The notes: generated from the letters alone by a model not told the origin. Shown: positions 21,415 to 34,470, counted from the stretch's first letter. The stretch: 64,000 nucleotides of DNA from Amia ocellicauda (GCF_036373705.1 NC_089856.1:13236501-13300500), one strand, 5' to 3'. Translations and numbers: made by a program.

Positions 21415-23734
21415 TCAGCCCTCCTGGAAGTAGGGGTGCTCCAGAGCCTTCAGAGCAGAGATCCTCGCCAGGGGGTTAAAGTTCAACATCTCCTGTGGGA
21501 ACAGCAAAGATACAGGGTGTTTAGACATGCACACAAATTTACACCCCCTTTCACAATTTTAACATTTTTGTTAAAATGCACTCAAATAGATCTTACCATT
21601 TATCTACACATTCTACCCCACAACTTTCAAGTGGAAAAAAATATTATAGAAACCTGTAGAAACATTGTACCCTTCAGTAAAACCCCATCTCTACAAATGA
21701 GTAATTGTATATAAAAATAAGGTGAAGTCACCCAGGATAGTTTGCCACCCCCCATAATAGAGAGAGAGAGACTGTTAGAAAGAAACATGGACAGGTACAC
21801 AGGACTAGACAGGCAGTTAGACTTATATTAGGCAGAACTAGACAGACAACGCTACGTTGTGGCCCTTCGCCCTCCTCACCAGCAGCAGGTTCGCCCCCTC
21901 CTGGCTGATCTCGGGCACGCAATTGTTGATGGGCTTGGGGGGGCGGGGCTTGAAGGCCTGGCGTTTCAGTGTCACATCTGTGGGCCACATCTCCTCCGGC
22001 GGCAAGCCAATCACACTGCACAAGGGAGGGGGAGGGCGGGGAGAAGAGAGAAAATGTCAGCCATTTTAAAGCGTGAAGTATCAACTACCCAATCACGGTA
22101 CAAAGAAAAAAAAGTGTCCACCAATCAATCAGTTACTGAGGAATCCTATCAGGTGATCACAATTGTGGTGCAGGTCACAGTTTATTTTATTTTTAATGCA
22201 ATTTGTTTATGCCACACGAAAACAGATTAGTGTCTCAGTCACTCACTCAAATATCTTCCCCAGCTGGTCCACCTCAGAGTTGCCATCAAACAATGGCCTA
22301 GAGAAGGAGGGGGAGGGGGAGAGAGAGATCAAACAAGGGAAAGATTTTAGACAGGCTTTCCACACACTCATGTTACAGGATGACTGCAAAATGACACTGT
22401 TCAACCCACAGGGAGTGTTCAGGGCCCTGGATTAACCTTGCAGCTGTGACAGTTGACATGGCACATGAGAGATAAGATGCAGGGCTCTCTGGCCTCTTTA
22501 TCTCAGTGCCACACAGAGCCTGTGAAGAGGAGGACCGCAGTGCCACAGCAAACCACAGGGTGGCAGCGGTCAGCCATGGCTCAGTATCGCAGCACACTAC
22601 AACGCCCCTTTTCCACTGGCACATCCGACCCGAAGCCTGAACCAAGCGGGAACCAAACCGAGCTGGCCTGGTTCGGGTCGGGTGTCTTCCACTGCACTAC
22701 ACGAGCCGAGGTCAATGACGACACGCGCTGCGGACGTTGAGAGTTGTGTGCCTGACACTGAAAGACAGGCGTATTTTTCGGATGACAATAGAGGATCTTG
22801 AAAGTGTAGTTGTTCTCGGAATTGTTTTAATTATTTTTGGCAAATGGAAGTGAAAAACCAATGACGCGCCGACTAGAAAAAATTAACTCCTCCCCCTGGC
22901 CAGTACTAGGCAAGGAGTAGAGCCAGCTAAAATTACCAGTGGGTGATGTGCCACACCGCTCCGGGCTGGTTCCGGGTCGGGTCGGGTATGCCAGTGGAAA
23001 AGGGGTACAAAACAGCCCGACACAAACTCTAGTGATCCCTGAGAGCACAGCCTCCCTGGAGCCCCCAGACACACAGACTCTCCCCTCTCATCCGCTCCCT
23101 TTCCACCTCTGCCTCCATCTACCTCTCCTTCCCACTCCCTCTCTCTCTCCCACCTCCTCCCCTTCCAACCCCAGACACCTCTCCCTCTCTCCTCCAACCC
23201 GGCCCCAGCTCCTCCTCCCCAGACTCACTTGCGGCGGAACATCTCGGCGAAGATGCAGCCGGAGCTCCAGATGTCAACGGGCGTGGCGTAGGAGCAGTGC
23301 AGCAGCACCTCAGGGGCACGATACCACAGCGTCACCACCTGGGGGGGCGACAGAGAGGACAAGAGGGGGTGAGGATGCAGATAAGGACAGTGTTTGCATG
23401 TACCATTTTCGAGCACCCACTGGGTTTACACATGCATGTATACTCTGTGTGTGCGAGCAGTGCAGGCGTGCTCTCACCACGGGTGTGAGTGCCATGTGGC
23501 AGCTATAGATGCGCGCCAGGCCGAAGTCCGCGAGCTTCACCTGCCCGCGGCTCGTCACCAGGATGTTCTCGGGCTTCAGGTCGCGGTGCAGCACACGGTT
23601 CGAGTGCAGGAAGGCCAGCCCACACAGCAGCTGCTTCATCAGGTCCTGCAGGGAGGGGCAGAGATCAACAGTGCGTGTGTGAAAGAGCACTGGAATATGG
23701 GGGCAGTACAGAGAGTGAGTGAGTGAGTGAGTGA

Positions 23735-23770
<36 letters not shown>

Positions 23771-24532
23771 CGAGTGTGACGGTGGGTGGGGGGGTTGCAG
23801 GTGTACCTGGATGTGGTCAGCAGGAAGGCCGGGTGGGGGGGCCTTGTCCAGGTAGGTCTTGAGGTCCTGGTCCACGTGCTCAAACACCAGCGTCACCTTT
23901 GTCTCCTGGTCCGTCCGCAGCGTGGCGCACACATCCATCAGCCTGGGGTCAAGGGTCAAGGGTCAAAACACCTCCATACTACTCAACTACAAGCAAAGCT
24001 CCTAGACTGACACTGCTCATCTAGAGGGAGGGAGGGAGAGAGAGTATGATGAAAAGAGGGAGGGATGGAGCAAGGAACGGAGACAGAGAATAAACGAGAG
24101 TGCAAGTGCTCTAGAGAAAGGACCAAGTGAGGGAGGGGGGCCAAACACAGTGAGGGGAATTAAGAGAAGGACAGAATGAAGGATGGAGGGAGTGGATTTG
24201 AGAGAGAGAGAGAGAGAGAGGGAGAGAGAGGATGGATGAAGTGAGAAGGTATAAAGACAGAGGGGGAGAGAGACGGGCAGAGTGATCATTGGTGCCGCTT
24301 GCGCCGGGCCTCACTTGACGATGTTGGGGTGGTCGAACTGCTCCAGCCGCTTGAGCAGGGCCACCTCCCTGACGGTGGACAGCGGGAGTCCATCCTGGTC
24401 TGTCTGCACTCGCACGCTCTTCAGGGCCACGAACTGACCACTCTGCCGGTCGCGTGCCTTGTACACCGTCCCGTACGCCCCGCCCCCGATCTCCGCCACC
24501 GGCTCGTACTGCACCACACCCTCATGAGCCAT
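21415..24532 (-). CDS. cdk4: Cyclin-dependent kinase 4, seven coding exons
   Basis: Coding exons on the minus strand are 24532-24315, 23942-23807, 23645-23478, 23338-23229, 22297-22247, 22015-21880 and 21492-21415, joining to 298 residues (human 303). The kinase binds D-type cyclins and phosphorylates RB1 in G1. Visible parts are the glycine loop [10 protein letters not shown] (14-23), the ATP lysine in VALK (K38), the cyclin-binding helix PLSTVRE (50-56), HRDLKPEN (138-145, catalytic D140), DFG (158-160) and the activating threonine in MALTPV at residue 172. The human polyglycine linker is replaced by a shorter QTDQDG. The N-terminus has three extra residues, so later numbering coincides with human. 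The C-terminus stops early (HPYFQEG). Exon phases agree throughout. The ATG is the first base of exon 2, just after the acceptor. Confidence 0.97.
22607..23010. mobile_element. MITE in a CDK4 intron
   Basis: The left end reads CCCCTTTTCCACTGGCACAT and the right, reversed, reads CCCCTTTTCCACTGGCATAC, each followed by CCGACCCG. The element is about 400 bp and lies in the intron between coding exons 22297-22247 and 23338-23229. The TTCCACTG core of the end is shared with the MITEs at 17742 and 19995, but the subterminal sequence differs. Confidence 0.75.
24017..24290. repeat. GA-rich tract in CDK4 intron
   Basis: Purine-rich, with (GA)n at about 24200-24225. Translations on either strand are low-complexity. 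Confidence 0.7.
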
Positions 24533-26453
24533 CTGCAGCAGACAGAGACAAATAAATGGACACAATTAGAATTTCAATTACTTAAATTAGACACTCTCAC
24601 ACAAAGACTTCCCTCCCACAGCATAGGCGCCTGAGACCAGTCTATGGCCCCACTCACTCTCTCACTCTCTCCAGCTACAGGACTCTGAAAGAATTCTCCC
24701 GGGAGGAGGAGGGGGCGAGGAATCTGACCTCAAATCCAGCTAGACAGGAACTCAGTCAACACTGCATTCCTGAGGACAGAGAGACAGCCACTGACACCCT
24801 GCCGGGACAGAGAAACAGAGAGAATGAGAGGAGGGCACATACATTCAGAGCAGCAGTACAGGAGAGTCCAGTCCAGTCAGTGACAGTCCAGTAACTGTAA
24901 CTCACGTCTTATTTAATCGACCAGTCTCTTTGGCTGAACACCTCAGCTAAAACTGATTACTGTTACCAATTATAATTACATATACAGAAAAAGCAATGAT
25001 TTAAGCTTGAATCTGGATTCGATTAAGTCTCTTTAGGTTGAAAGACTCTTTAGCAAAAACTCCTATGGAGAATGTTGGGGAAGATTGTGTAAGCTTATTC
25101 TGTTCTAATGAATGCCTCTAATTTATTTGTATTTATTTGACATGCGCCTGGAGAATAATACTAACAGGACTTTACCCGATACGTGGGTTGTCATTACAAA
25201 CTGCTTATATATAGGCCACAGATAATTTGTCTAAATAAAGTAGTTATTTAATAAAATAAACATTGAGTGGGGGATCAGGGGAGGGAGACCACATGGTGAT
25301 TAAGAACACGTCTTCGCAACAGTCAAGACTACCATTTCACAAAAGCATTATTGACACTGGGGCCAGTTTTTTCGGGAGGGCTGGCAGATGTTACCAGACA
25401 CACAGACACACAGACAGACAGACAGGCCTAAGTGTGAGAAGGAAGAACAAGGTCCGAGAGAGAATCGCTGGGCGAGGCAGTAAGTGCAGAATTGGCAGAG
25501 AAAAAAATACGGCGTTGACGTACAACGGGAAACTGGAACCGATAGCTCGATTAATGTGTTGGTGTTCAACGAACGATTTTTTTGTATAATCAAAGTAGAA
25601 TAGTATGTATAAGTTTATACGTCCCAAGCTCTAGGTCTGCAGTTTAATCAATATATCCCTGACAATGGCATGGCTTTATTTATTGTGTCATTCTGTCAGA
25701 TTAATTCATTACCCCCCACCTCCCCATACTTCTTCCTCCTCGCCCTAACTATTGCCTTCCTTTGGGTTAAAAAGTCGCTGCTCTGGGAGAAGAAGAGGAA
25801 AGGAGGAAAAGATCAGAGACGCCGACCGAGCGGAAGCGCTTCCCGCAACACGTGGTGCACAGAGCGCGAGCGGTCTCTTTGTTAATTATCCCCGAAAGCT
25901 TAATTACAGCCGGGGAAAGTGGGCTACAGGATGTGGCTAAAATGCCTGGGCACAGTGTCTGACCAACCCACGGGATCCGGGAGAGTCCGTAGCCTGGTCG
26001 CGATTGTTTCTGGTATAATCAAGTCGCTTATTTATTTGTGCATTCGATTATTTAGGAGACTGTGCAACCATGTTGCCCCAGCGCTCACTCGGGAAACAGA
26101 CACAGGCAGTGACTCGCAGGAGCTGATATGAAATGAAAACGAGACAAGAACAAACTTCTCAGTTCATCACAAGTGCTCTCTCCCTTTCTCTCTCTCGTTC
26201 CCTCTTCCTCAGCAGCCTTTCTTCTCGCGTGTTTTTCTACGTAAAAGACGATTGCTAATCAACTATAAAAACTGTCAAATATGTGTAGCTAACACTTCGT
26301 TTCTCCCCGCTCTCTATAGCAAAACATGGCGTTATTCAGACAAGACGCTTTTCACTCAAGCTTATCCGCTACACATATCATAGGACTTGTTTTTTCCTAT
26401 ATCTGACCAAGAGCAACCCCCGAACCGAGTTCAATAAAACTCTCGTCACTTAC
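24533..26453 (-). other. CDK4 intron 1
   Basis: The interval between the non-coding first exon and the ATG-bearing exon. It contains a short (CAGA)n at about 25397-25422 and a CACGTG E-box at 25849-25854 in a locally GC-rich patch (25790-25870). No other gene is seen. Confidence 0.6.
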
Positions 26454-26510
26454 CACGTTGCTCCTCGTCGCGACAAGTTAAATCATTTTCACAACAATGA
26501 TCCGCCGTGC
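26454..26510 (-). other. CDK4 non-coding first exon (5' UTR)
   Basis: On the minus strand a strong donor, AACGTG|GTAAGT, ends an exon at 26454. Because the CDK4 ATG lies right at the start of the next exon, a non-coding exon upstream is expected, as in human. The upper boundary is a guess. A TATA-like ATATAAAC lies at about 26511-26518, and CCAAT lies at 26709-26713 on the plus strand. Confidence 0.55.
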
Positions 26511-26763
26511 GTTTATATGTTAGCATCCGGGTCTTTTTAGCATGCTTTCTCTTTTATATTATTATTATTATTATTACAAAAAGACTTTGGTTAAAAGTTT
26601 GGCCCGACTTCACTTTTTGCAAAACACCCCCACAGAACCATTGACTGAGCAATCCCGCACCAGCTTCCTGTCCACCAACACGAAGGAACGCCCCGTTACC
26701 CGTCTAAACCAATCGGATTTTAGAATAAGGGGCGTACGCCCGCCCACCGACCAAGGCACCGCC

Positions 26764-26769
26764 CACGTG
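26764..26769. promoter_or_regulatory. E-box CACGTG upstream of CDK4
   Basis: A canonical palindromic E-box about 300 bp upstream of the first exon donor of CDK4. Human CDK4 is a described MYC target through promoter E-boxes, so conservation of function is plausible but not shown. Confidence 0.4.
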
Positions 26770-27060
26770 TGAGCTATTCAATATATATATATATATATGG
26801 TACTTCGACCTGGCTTTTCACTCAAAGTACTTATTTGTATTATTATTAATTTATTATAATTATTAGGAGTAGAAGTAGTATAATGCATGAAAATACAAGT
26901 TACGCAACATGTTCCTGTACTCTCAAACTGAATATTCTGCGGCATACATGAAAAGTACCACAGCCGTAAACAGCGAGATATCCAGTGTCACTAACAGACA
27001 TATATCATGCACATCGTGCGGGTTTACATGCATGTACAGATGATCAATGTGCGCTGCTTC

Positions 27061-27200
27061 AGTGCAGACTGCAGCTCTTCCGGCCCTGGCGCGCGTCTCA
27101 GCACGCCCCTCCCCCGCGGGCGCGAGCCGCGCTGTGATTGGCGGACAGCTCTGTTGCTAGGCTCGCGCGCTGCTCTGCCGCGAGAACCTCCTGCATTCCG
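27061..27200. promoter_or_regulatory. CpG-dense promoter-like block
   Basis: A short, strongly CpG-rich stretch with an ETS-type CTTCCGG (27077-27083), an inverted CCAAT box (ATTGG, 27137-27141) and an RFX-like half site GTTGCTAGG (27153-27161). It is about 0.6 kb upstream of the CDK4 first exon. It may be the main CDK4 promoter with an unseen exon, or a divergent promoter for a transcript on the plus strand. Confidence 0.45.
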
Positions 27201-28772
27201 GAGTTTGGGCCAGACTGGGCGCCACACTCACTGTGCTGCTGTGTGCACCGTGGTACCCTGTCATGCTGTGCAATATCCTGTATCTGTACCACACAGCACA
27301 GTGAGCAAAGTGTCAATACACCTGCACTACAATAAAATAAATACTGCAATGCACTGAAACACACAATCAGCACACTGTAATGCATATACATACAGAGCTG
27401 CATATTGGCTGTAGCAACTAACTCTGCTAACTAACGCTAACACAAAAAATTACACCAAACTGTAATATAGGTTAGCACCATTAGTCTGACACAGCAGCAT
27501 TACCCTGGAGCCAGGCAGCCCAGCGTGAAACAGGACAGGCCCTTCTGAATGACACAGCCCAGTCTGGCCCAGTCCTGCAGGGGCTGCCGTGCCTTCTCGC
27601 CCTGCTTGGCTTATCTAAGCTTTGACTTGGCTGTTCAAAATTAATCGCTGACCACAACCTCTTTCTTCTCAGGTCTCACTCAGCTTCCAGTCACAACCTG
27701 CCAATCACACCTGCGTTGTGTTGGCACCCTCAACCTCCCCCAACCGGTTCCAATCCAGTCTTGTCAGGAGCACCATAAAGCCCATCAGAGTGCAGTGTAA
27801 TTAGATTGTTTTTATTTTTGTTACAAAGAGAGCAGGAATACAGGTGTGCCTCTGTGGCCCGAGTCCCCCTGCGCTCCGTTTTACAAGCTGTGTAAGTTTT
27901 ACTGCAGCAGGAAGACAAGCAGTTTCCCTCTGGATTTGATGTTAAAATCACACTGCCATGCTCACAACCCAGGCTCCTAATCGAGTCGAGGGTGTTACAA
28001 CTGTTAATAAGCAGAGGTGGAGGGGGTAGGCAGCTTGTAAAACCTGACACGGCACATCGGGAGAGCGACAGGCTGCCCCAAAGCGCCAACTAACACAGAC
28101 AGGGAGAGGGGAGGTTATCAATGAATGCTGGCCGTGGGTGTCGGATGGTTTGCATGTCTGAGAGGAGGCTTCTGGGGGGGGGGATAGAATGAGACAGGGG
28201 TTGGGAGGGGTAAGACAAGGAAGTAAGGCCAGGGGTAGAGTGATGGAGGGGGTGGGTTAAGCAAGAGGATTGCATTCAAAATAGCTTTTGATCTTGTATT
28301 TGATTTTATTTATTGATTGATTGGTATCCAGTCTCAGAAGCCCTGGGTGGAAGGGCTGGAGCAGCAGCTATCTTTGAGGGGGGAAGACCCCACTGACACA
28401 CAGACAGGCAGCCACACACACACACACAGGGAGACTGACAAACGGGAATTTCCAGAGGAATTTTATTTTGTTCCCTCTCTCGTTGGTATCTAATTACAGC
28501 CCTGTGTGTGTGTCTGTGTGGTTGAATCCAGAGCTGTGATTAAGACGGAGGGGGGGAGGGGTAATTAGGAACACATGTGAAGAGTCTCAGACCATGGGGG
28601 GTGGAGGAGAGGAGGGCAAGGCCATGAAGGAAAGGAGTTTTCAAATCCCTTTCCTTTTTAATTTATATTTTCCCCAAAGCTGTCCCATTAATACATGGTG
28701 TTTGTACAGCATCAGGCTTTTCAGACAAAGGAGCAGCACAGAGAGCAAATAAACTAGAAAGTAATTTTAACC

Positions 28773-28777
<5 letters not shown>

Positions 28778-28830
<53 letters not shown>
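28778..28830. repeat. (ATT)n microsatellite
   Basis: A long ATT tract, followed to 28870 by an imperfect AAT/ATT continuation that can fold back on it. Confidence 0.9.
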
Positions 28831-28831
<1 letters not shown>

Positions 28832-31099
28832 CTTATTATGAATAATAATAACAATAATAATTATTATTATCTTATTCGCAGGTGCCTCATTACCCAGCGA
28901 TGATTTGCAAGCTGTCACAAAATAAAAACATTACACAAAGACACTTTTAGAAAAGAGCAAAGAGTACAGGATATAATATCTATATATTCTGTGACAGCTG
29001 TAAGAAGCCCTGGGAAAGGGTGGCAGGTGCTAAACAATAAACAAATCCTAATTTAAATACATTAGACTAAAGCCAAGCAGTAAATACAGGGACAGACCAA
29101 ATCAGGCCATCGACCTGCCGGCGAAACACGCATTACAAACCCGTACCCTGTCATGGTTTGATTTATAAGTAGTAGGCAGTGGCTTCTGGGAATAAATTAA
29201 AACGCAGTAGGATACAGGTTTGTACTTTTGTGATTTGCAGGGAGGTCAAAGTTTGGATTTGGTCTGCCCCATAGTCAGGCCTCAGTTAAAGAATTAAGCA
29301 GAGCTGTAGTGGAAGGTACAGCAGTGGGAGCAGAGCAGGGGTAATTAATAACCAATAGAGGCGCAGTGACAGTTATGCACAGCCCATGTCATTTTCAAGG
29401 CAATGTTTATGACTTCCTCCTGAATAATGGCCCACAAAATATAACCATGAACATTTCTGACATACAAAATAACCTCCCCTCAAAATATGCTGTTCCTCAG
29501 ACCATTGATATCAAGCTGTGAAGGATCCTGTGATTCGATTTTTTCAGGCAGTTTCCATTTTTTTATAGATATTTATTTGATTTCTTGTTTGTTTATTAAC
29601 AATATGACAGACTTAGTTTCTAAAGACACTTGCTCCACAGTCCTGAACAGTAAGATACAATATCTCAGTTATTTTATATTAGCTACAGCATTTCTTGCCA
29701 AATATAATAACACTCACTATGTTTAATAATAATAATGGTACTGCTACTACGACTAATAATTATAACAGTAATAATAACTAAGATTAAAATATCTGTAGAT
29801 TCTTTGACTTTGCATATGACTACTTTTTGCATAACAATGGTAATGTGCAGGTTAATTTCAGTGAAAGCTCGTTATTGAAGCAGTATAATTTAGGTTAGGA
29901 TTAGTATGAGTGATTGTATGTAAAATTAAGTTAGTTGTGGTATAGTAGCAGGTATGTTCATGATATTATGTAAGTTAGTATAAGTAGATGCATATTATGA
30001 TTAATAACATTAGTAGCAGCAGTAGTATATTGAATTATTGTCATCATTTAATTATAATAATAATTATTAGTAGTAGCAGTACTGATCATACTGTGAAATA
30101 GCCAACAAGAGTAATTAAGCTTTTTCTGCATCATAACCCCTATATAATAAGCAAATACAAGCTTCCTTAATAAGGAAAAGATAACACTAGAAAGCCAAAC
30201 AGTGTCATATGGGAACAAGAAATGTCCGGACCATGGGCCCAATATGTGGCTGTGACACTTTTGTCCCCTACAGGATTGTAGTGTGGTGCACTTTGGTAAA
30301 AATATAGTAAGGCATACTGTGGTGTAGCATGGTAAACATGTGATAAAGCACCATAGCACAAATATGGTAATATGTGGTAAAGTGATAACATTGTGATAGA
30401 AATGTAGTAAAATCATATAAAAAAATGTAAAAACATGGTAAAATACGAACACCACCCTGTCTCATACAAACACTCTCCCCTGCCCCCTATGAACACCCAT
30501 CTGTTCCCTACTACGAACCCCCCTGTTCTGGCCAGTAGAATTGCAGATTGGGTGTGTGGTTCTGGTTCCTGATTTACAGGTTTTAGTCATTGTGCCTCAA
30601 GTTCCAGTTTTAGTGTGTAAATATTTTGGGAAGAAATGTAAGGCCCAGGATGGTTCAGCAGCCACTATTGTCTGTATACACACACACACACACTCACATA
30701 GCTACATACTTAGTGTACATGTTCTCTGGGTGGCTGTCCAGTTTTCGGCCTGCCCATCTTGCCCTGTCCTGGCAGTCTGGCTGTGCTGGCCGTATTGGCT
30801 GGGAGAGGCTTCAGCAAGTCTCCCTGCCTGAGGAGGCCATCTGTCCCCCAGCTCCCCCCCACCTCTTGCTGCAGCCGGAACAGTGGGCAATGGAGGCAGA
30901 GCTGCCCGGCCCAGTTGGTAGAGACTGCCTTGTAATTCAGACTCGGATGCCTGAGTGGCTATGTTACGCCTCCTTTTATCCAAACACACACACACAAACA
31001 CACACACACACACACACAGACATACACACTACACATACACCACTCCCACACAGACACACACAACAAACAAACACACACACACTCACATACACACATACA

Positions 31100-31245
31100 G
31101 TGTTTCTCAGTGTATCATCGTCTCTCAGTGTTTCAGTGTCTCTCAGTGTCTCAGTGTTTCAGTGTCACAGTGTGTCACTGTGTCAGTGTCTGAGTGTCTT
31201 AGTGTGTCAGTGTGTCAGTGTCTCTGTGTCTCAGTGTCTGATTGC
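31100..31245. repeat. CAGTGTCT-type minisatellite
   Basis: Degenerate units of about 8-10 bp (CTCAGTGT, TTCAGTGT) in tandem. The complement of this unit (GACACTGA) dominates the separate array at 47341-47788. Confidence 0.8.
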
Positions 31246-31349
31246 TTCTCTCTGTTAATAATTCAATCTCCCAAAGGCCTCATCTGTAAGGCTCAGTGTT
31301 CAGTGATTAGTTTGGCCTTTGCTCCCTGTCTCTCTGACACCTCTCTCAT

Positions 31350-31351
<2 letters not shown>

Positions 31352-31420
<69 letters not shown>

Positions 31421-31426
31421 TCTCAC
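31352..31426. repeat. (CT)n microsatellite
   Basis: An almost pure CT tract of about 75 bp. Confidence 0.95.
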
Positions 31427-31777
31427 TCTGGCCCTGGAGGTCACTGACACACTCTCCTCTGCTTGGAAAGCCTCTCTTTTATTATTATGAAGTTCTCGTT
31501 CTTCTCCTGCCTCCTCTTCTTTGCATTTTTTTTTCATTTTGTGATTTAAAGGGAGAGGGGAGATGGAGGGATGTATTGAATCCTATCTCATCTTCTGCTC
31601 CAGGTTGAGAGAGGCAGCTACAGACGCTTATAATTAAATGAGTCTAATTGGCATTACCCTGAACAGACATCTGAATTTTATTTGGTTTATTATAGCCTAA
31701 TATGACTACTGCTACTACTACTACTAATAATAATAAAAGTACATTCATTATTATTATTATTAGTAGTATTGTTATTA

Positions 31778-31815
31778 TGTCTTAGCAGGCACTCTTATCC
31801 AGGGTGAATTACAAT
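31778..31815 (-). repeat. SINE/LINE 3' tail module
   Basis: 'cttagcaggcactcttatccagggtgaattaca' is a diverged copy, in reverse orientation, of a widespread fish retroposon tail (about GTAAGTCGCCCTGGATAAGG on the sense strand). Other copies lie at 46871, 59846, 60071 and 63312. Confidence 0.6.
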
Positions 31816-34280
31816 TTACACAATAAACATTTTAAAGCATTACAAAAGCGCTAACAATGCATCAGTATGGGAGCATAAGGAAGCAGAGTTTAATAAAGTG
31901 CAGAAATGCAAGAGTGCTCAGCAACCCAGGAGATCAAGCTGCTGTATTACAGGTACAATCTGAATAAACGTCAGTCAGTGTATCAGTCAGTCCCTCAGTG
32001 TAGAAGTCGCTCTACCACTCAGACCTGTTTCTTTGTTCCAAAAAAATCAAAGTCAATAAAAAAAGTGATAGTATTGTTTTTTATAGATACACAGATAGCT
32101 AGTTCGTATTTCAACTTTTCCCCACGGCCGTTTGCTGGACTATAAAACGGGAAAGCAGCTAAGGATTTATGGGAGAGCTCGTTTCAGCACCTCGGACAGC
32201 GCTAGTGGCCACTGCCGGGGAACCAGCTGCCCCATTAAACCACGCAGCGCGGCAGAGCGCATCATTCCTGGAACCAGTGACAAGGCGTCTGGCGTCATAC
32301 TGACGTTTAAAGAGCTGTTTTAGTTCATGTATTTGTTTGATTGTTTATTTCAAGTTTCCAAAACAACAGTGCGACACTGTGTGAGTGTAAGTGAGCGTGT
32401 GTATATTTGTATATGTGCGAGTTGGCATGTGTGTGAGTGAGTGTGCGTTTGTGCGTGTCTGTGTGTGTATGTGTGAGAGTGTGTGTGTGTGTGTGGTGAC
32501 ACGTTTTTGTAGCTTTTACATTGTGGGTGTAGGATACTGTCTTTCTTACCCGCACAGATAGATGTGTTCATTCTCACTTATTTACCACTGTGTATCTCGG
32601 AGCGCATCTAAAGTAACTGAAGTAGGTGCCGGCTCGCAATGGAACGAAACGGCATCGATTTTCAAACCAGCACAGAACGGGAGAGGGGGGGGGGCGAGAG
32701 CAGCGGGCGATGGCGAACGGATTGAAGCCAGTGTCAAATATGCTGACGCAGGAGAGGGAGAGAGAGAGAGAGAGAGAGAGCGGGGGGGGGGGGGGGGGGG
32801 TGAGTATGTGGTGTGTCTGTAAAAGTGAGAGATGGAGAGACAGAGAGGGGGATAGCGACAAAGAGAAACATGACATTAAGATTCAGAGTGAGAAAAGAGA
32901 TGAACTAGAGAGAGCGAAAGAGAAAGAGAGGGGGACAAAAATAGAGAGAAAGAGAGGAGGTCCATTTGGTCCATTCGGAATGTAATGCCTCATATTAACC
33001 CTCCACAAGCACGGAATGAAATATTGATTCATGAGTTAATTGATTAATTAATAATTTACTAATTATCCAAGGGGGAGTTTTTAACGAACTCCCCGCGGGA
33101 TTTGTGAGACAACTTCCTACCTCGTTATGTTGTTTTATCCTCGGGAGGAAGAGAAAAGGAGAAGTGCGGAGGAGCGCAAGCCAGGAAAACGAGGGAGAAG
33201 AAAACAGACGGGTACGTTTTTTGTTCTGTCTCTTGGCTTTGGTGAGGATGATATCAGAGTCAGACACAGGCTGGACTGTACAGTGACTGAACGGATTGCA
33301 CACACACACACACACACACTACTCTAGCACCGGCACAGAGAGACACACACACGCAGACAGACTGAGACCAGAGTCTACATCACTGGAAACGGACACAAAG
33401 GCCTAACTAATGGAGTAGCTAAACTTTTTTCAGCGGGTAAATAAATGTCAAATTTCGTGAATTAACTTTTCCAGTGGTCTTCAAGCAGGGATTTGTATTC
33501 AGTTTTACACGAATTTCAGACTCGGACATGAGATGCAATACGATGCACACACCAGTTTAGTTTTATGATCATCGGCATGAACACGTGATACTAGGATATT
33601 CCTCTACTGAGATGTGTTACCCGCCCGTATACAAATATCTATTGGTAAATCGCTGATAGATGATATTAATAATAATACTAGCCAGCAGCGAGTCAGACTG
33701 TCATTCAGACAGCCGTCAGTCAGTCATCTTAAAACTGCAATAACACGTTTGCTATGGAGAGTCATATGCAGGTTGAAGACAAAAATGTGCCCCACAAACT
33801 CTGACTCACAAAACAAGTTTTTCTCAAATCTACATCTAAATGCTGAATATGAATGTTTAATATAATTGTTTAAAACGAAATCTGAAATCTAGGGGGTTGT
33901 AAACTCAAATTTTAGCTAACCTGCAATGATTTCCGCCTATTGTCGGCCCTCTCAGGCCAATGGAGGCGTAGTATGCGGCCGAGTTGACCATGTCTTCACA
34001 CTACACTATAGTCTACTGTACGGTACCAAGGTGTCGTACGTGAGAAAATGCATCCCTGGCCCATATAGTCCCCACTTACTTACCACCACATCTCTGGTCT
34101 ATGTTGGTTAGCTTTCAAAGCAGTGGCGCAGCTTGACCATCTAACCGTCTGCAACACGTTGCCTACCAATCATCAACTTAAGGACGTACTTTACGCATGC
34201 CCGAAACTCGCCCAATTTGAGTACAGACGCACATATAGTGTGTAAAGACGTGTGTGTGTGTGTTTAGGTGTATGTCACAG

Positions 34281-34470
34281 GCACGGTCTTCAGCTCCTGT
34301 TCGTATTTCCCGGTGTACAGGGGCTCGACCACGTGTGCGCACGTCACTCGGAGCTCGGCACCACGGAGAGCGGCGTCCGGCAATGCGCAGCGGATCGGCG
34401 GAGCTCCGGCACGGCGAGCGCGACAGAGGGAGGCAAAAGAGCACCACATTCCGGGGAGAGCGAAATAATA
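34281..34470. promoter_or_regulatory. CpG-rich block, candidate MARCHF9 promoter
   Basis: CpG density is clearly higher than in the flanks. An E-box-like CACGTG occurs at about 34331 and a TGCGCAGCG at about 34384. It lies about 2 kb upstream of the MARCHF9 ATG on the expected side. It may be the start of a long 5' UTR or a separate exon. Confidence 0.4.

Larger units (their letters stand above)
27200..34280. other. Intergenic region between CDK4 and MARCHF9
   Basis: No gene recognised on either strand. Content is AT-rich sequence with microsatellites at 28778-28830 (ATT), 31352-31426 (CT), 32750-32800 (GA then G) and a TG-rich zone at 32385-32500. A CAGTGT-type minisatellite lies at 31100-31245. 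The segment 30280-30440 has recurring 'tggtaaa' phrases. Open frames here are low-complexity or unsupported. Confidence 0.6.

Noticed and set aside
30955-31608. Long plus-strand open frames rich in H, T, S and V
   Set aside because: They are translations of CA, CAGTGT and CT repeats.
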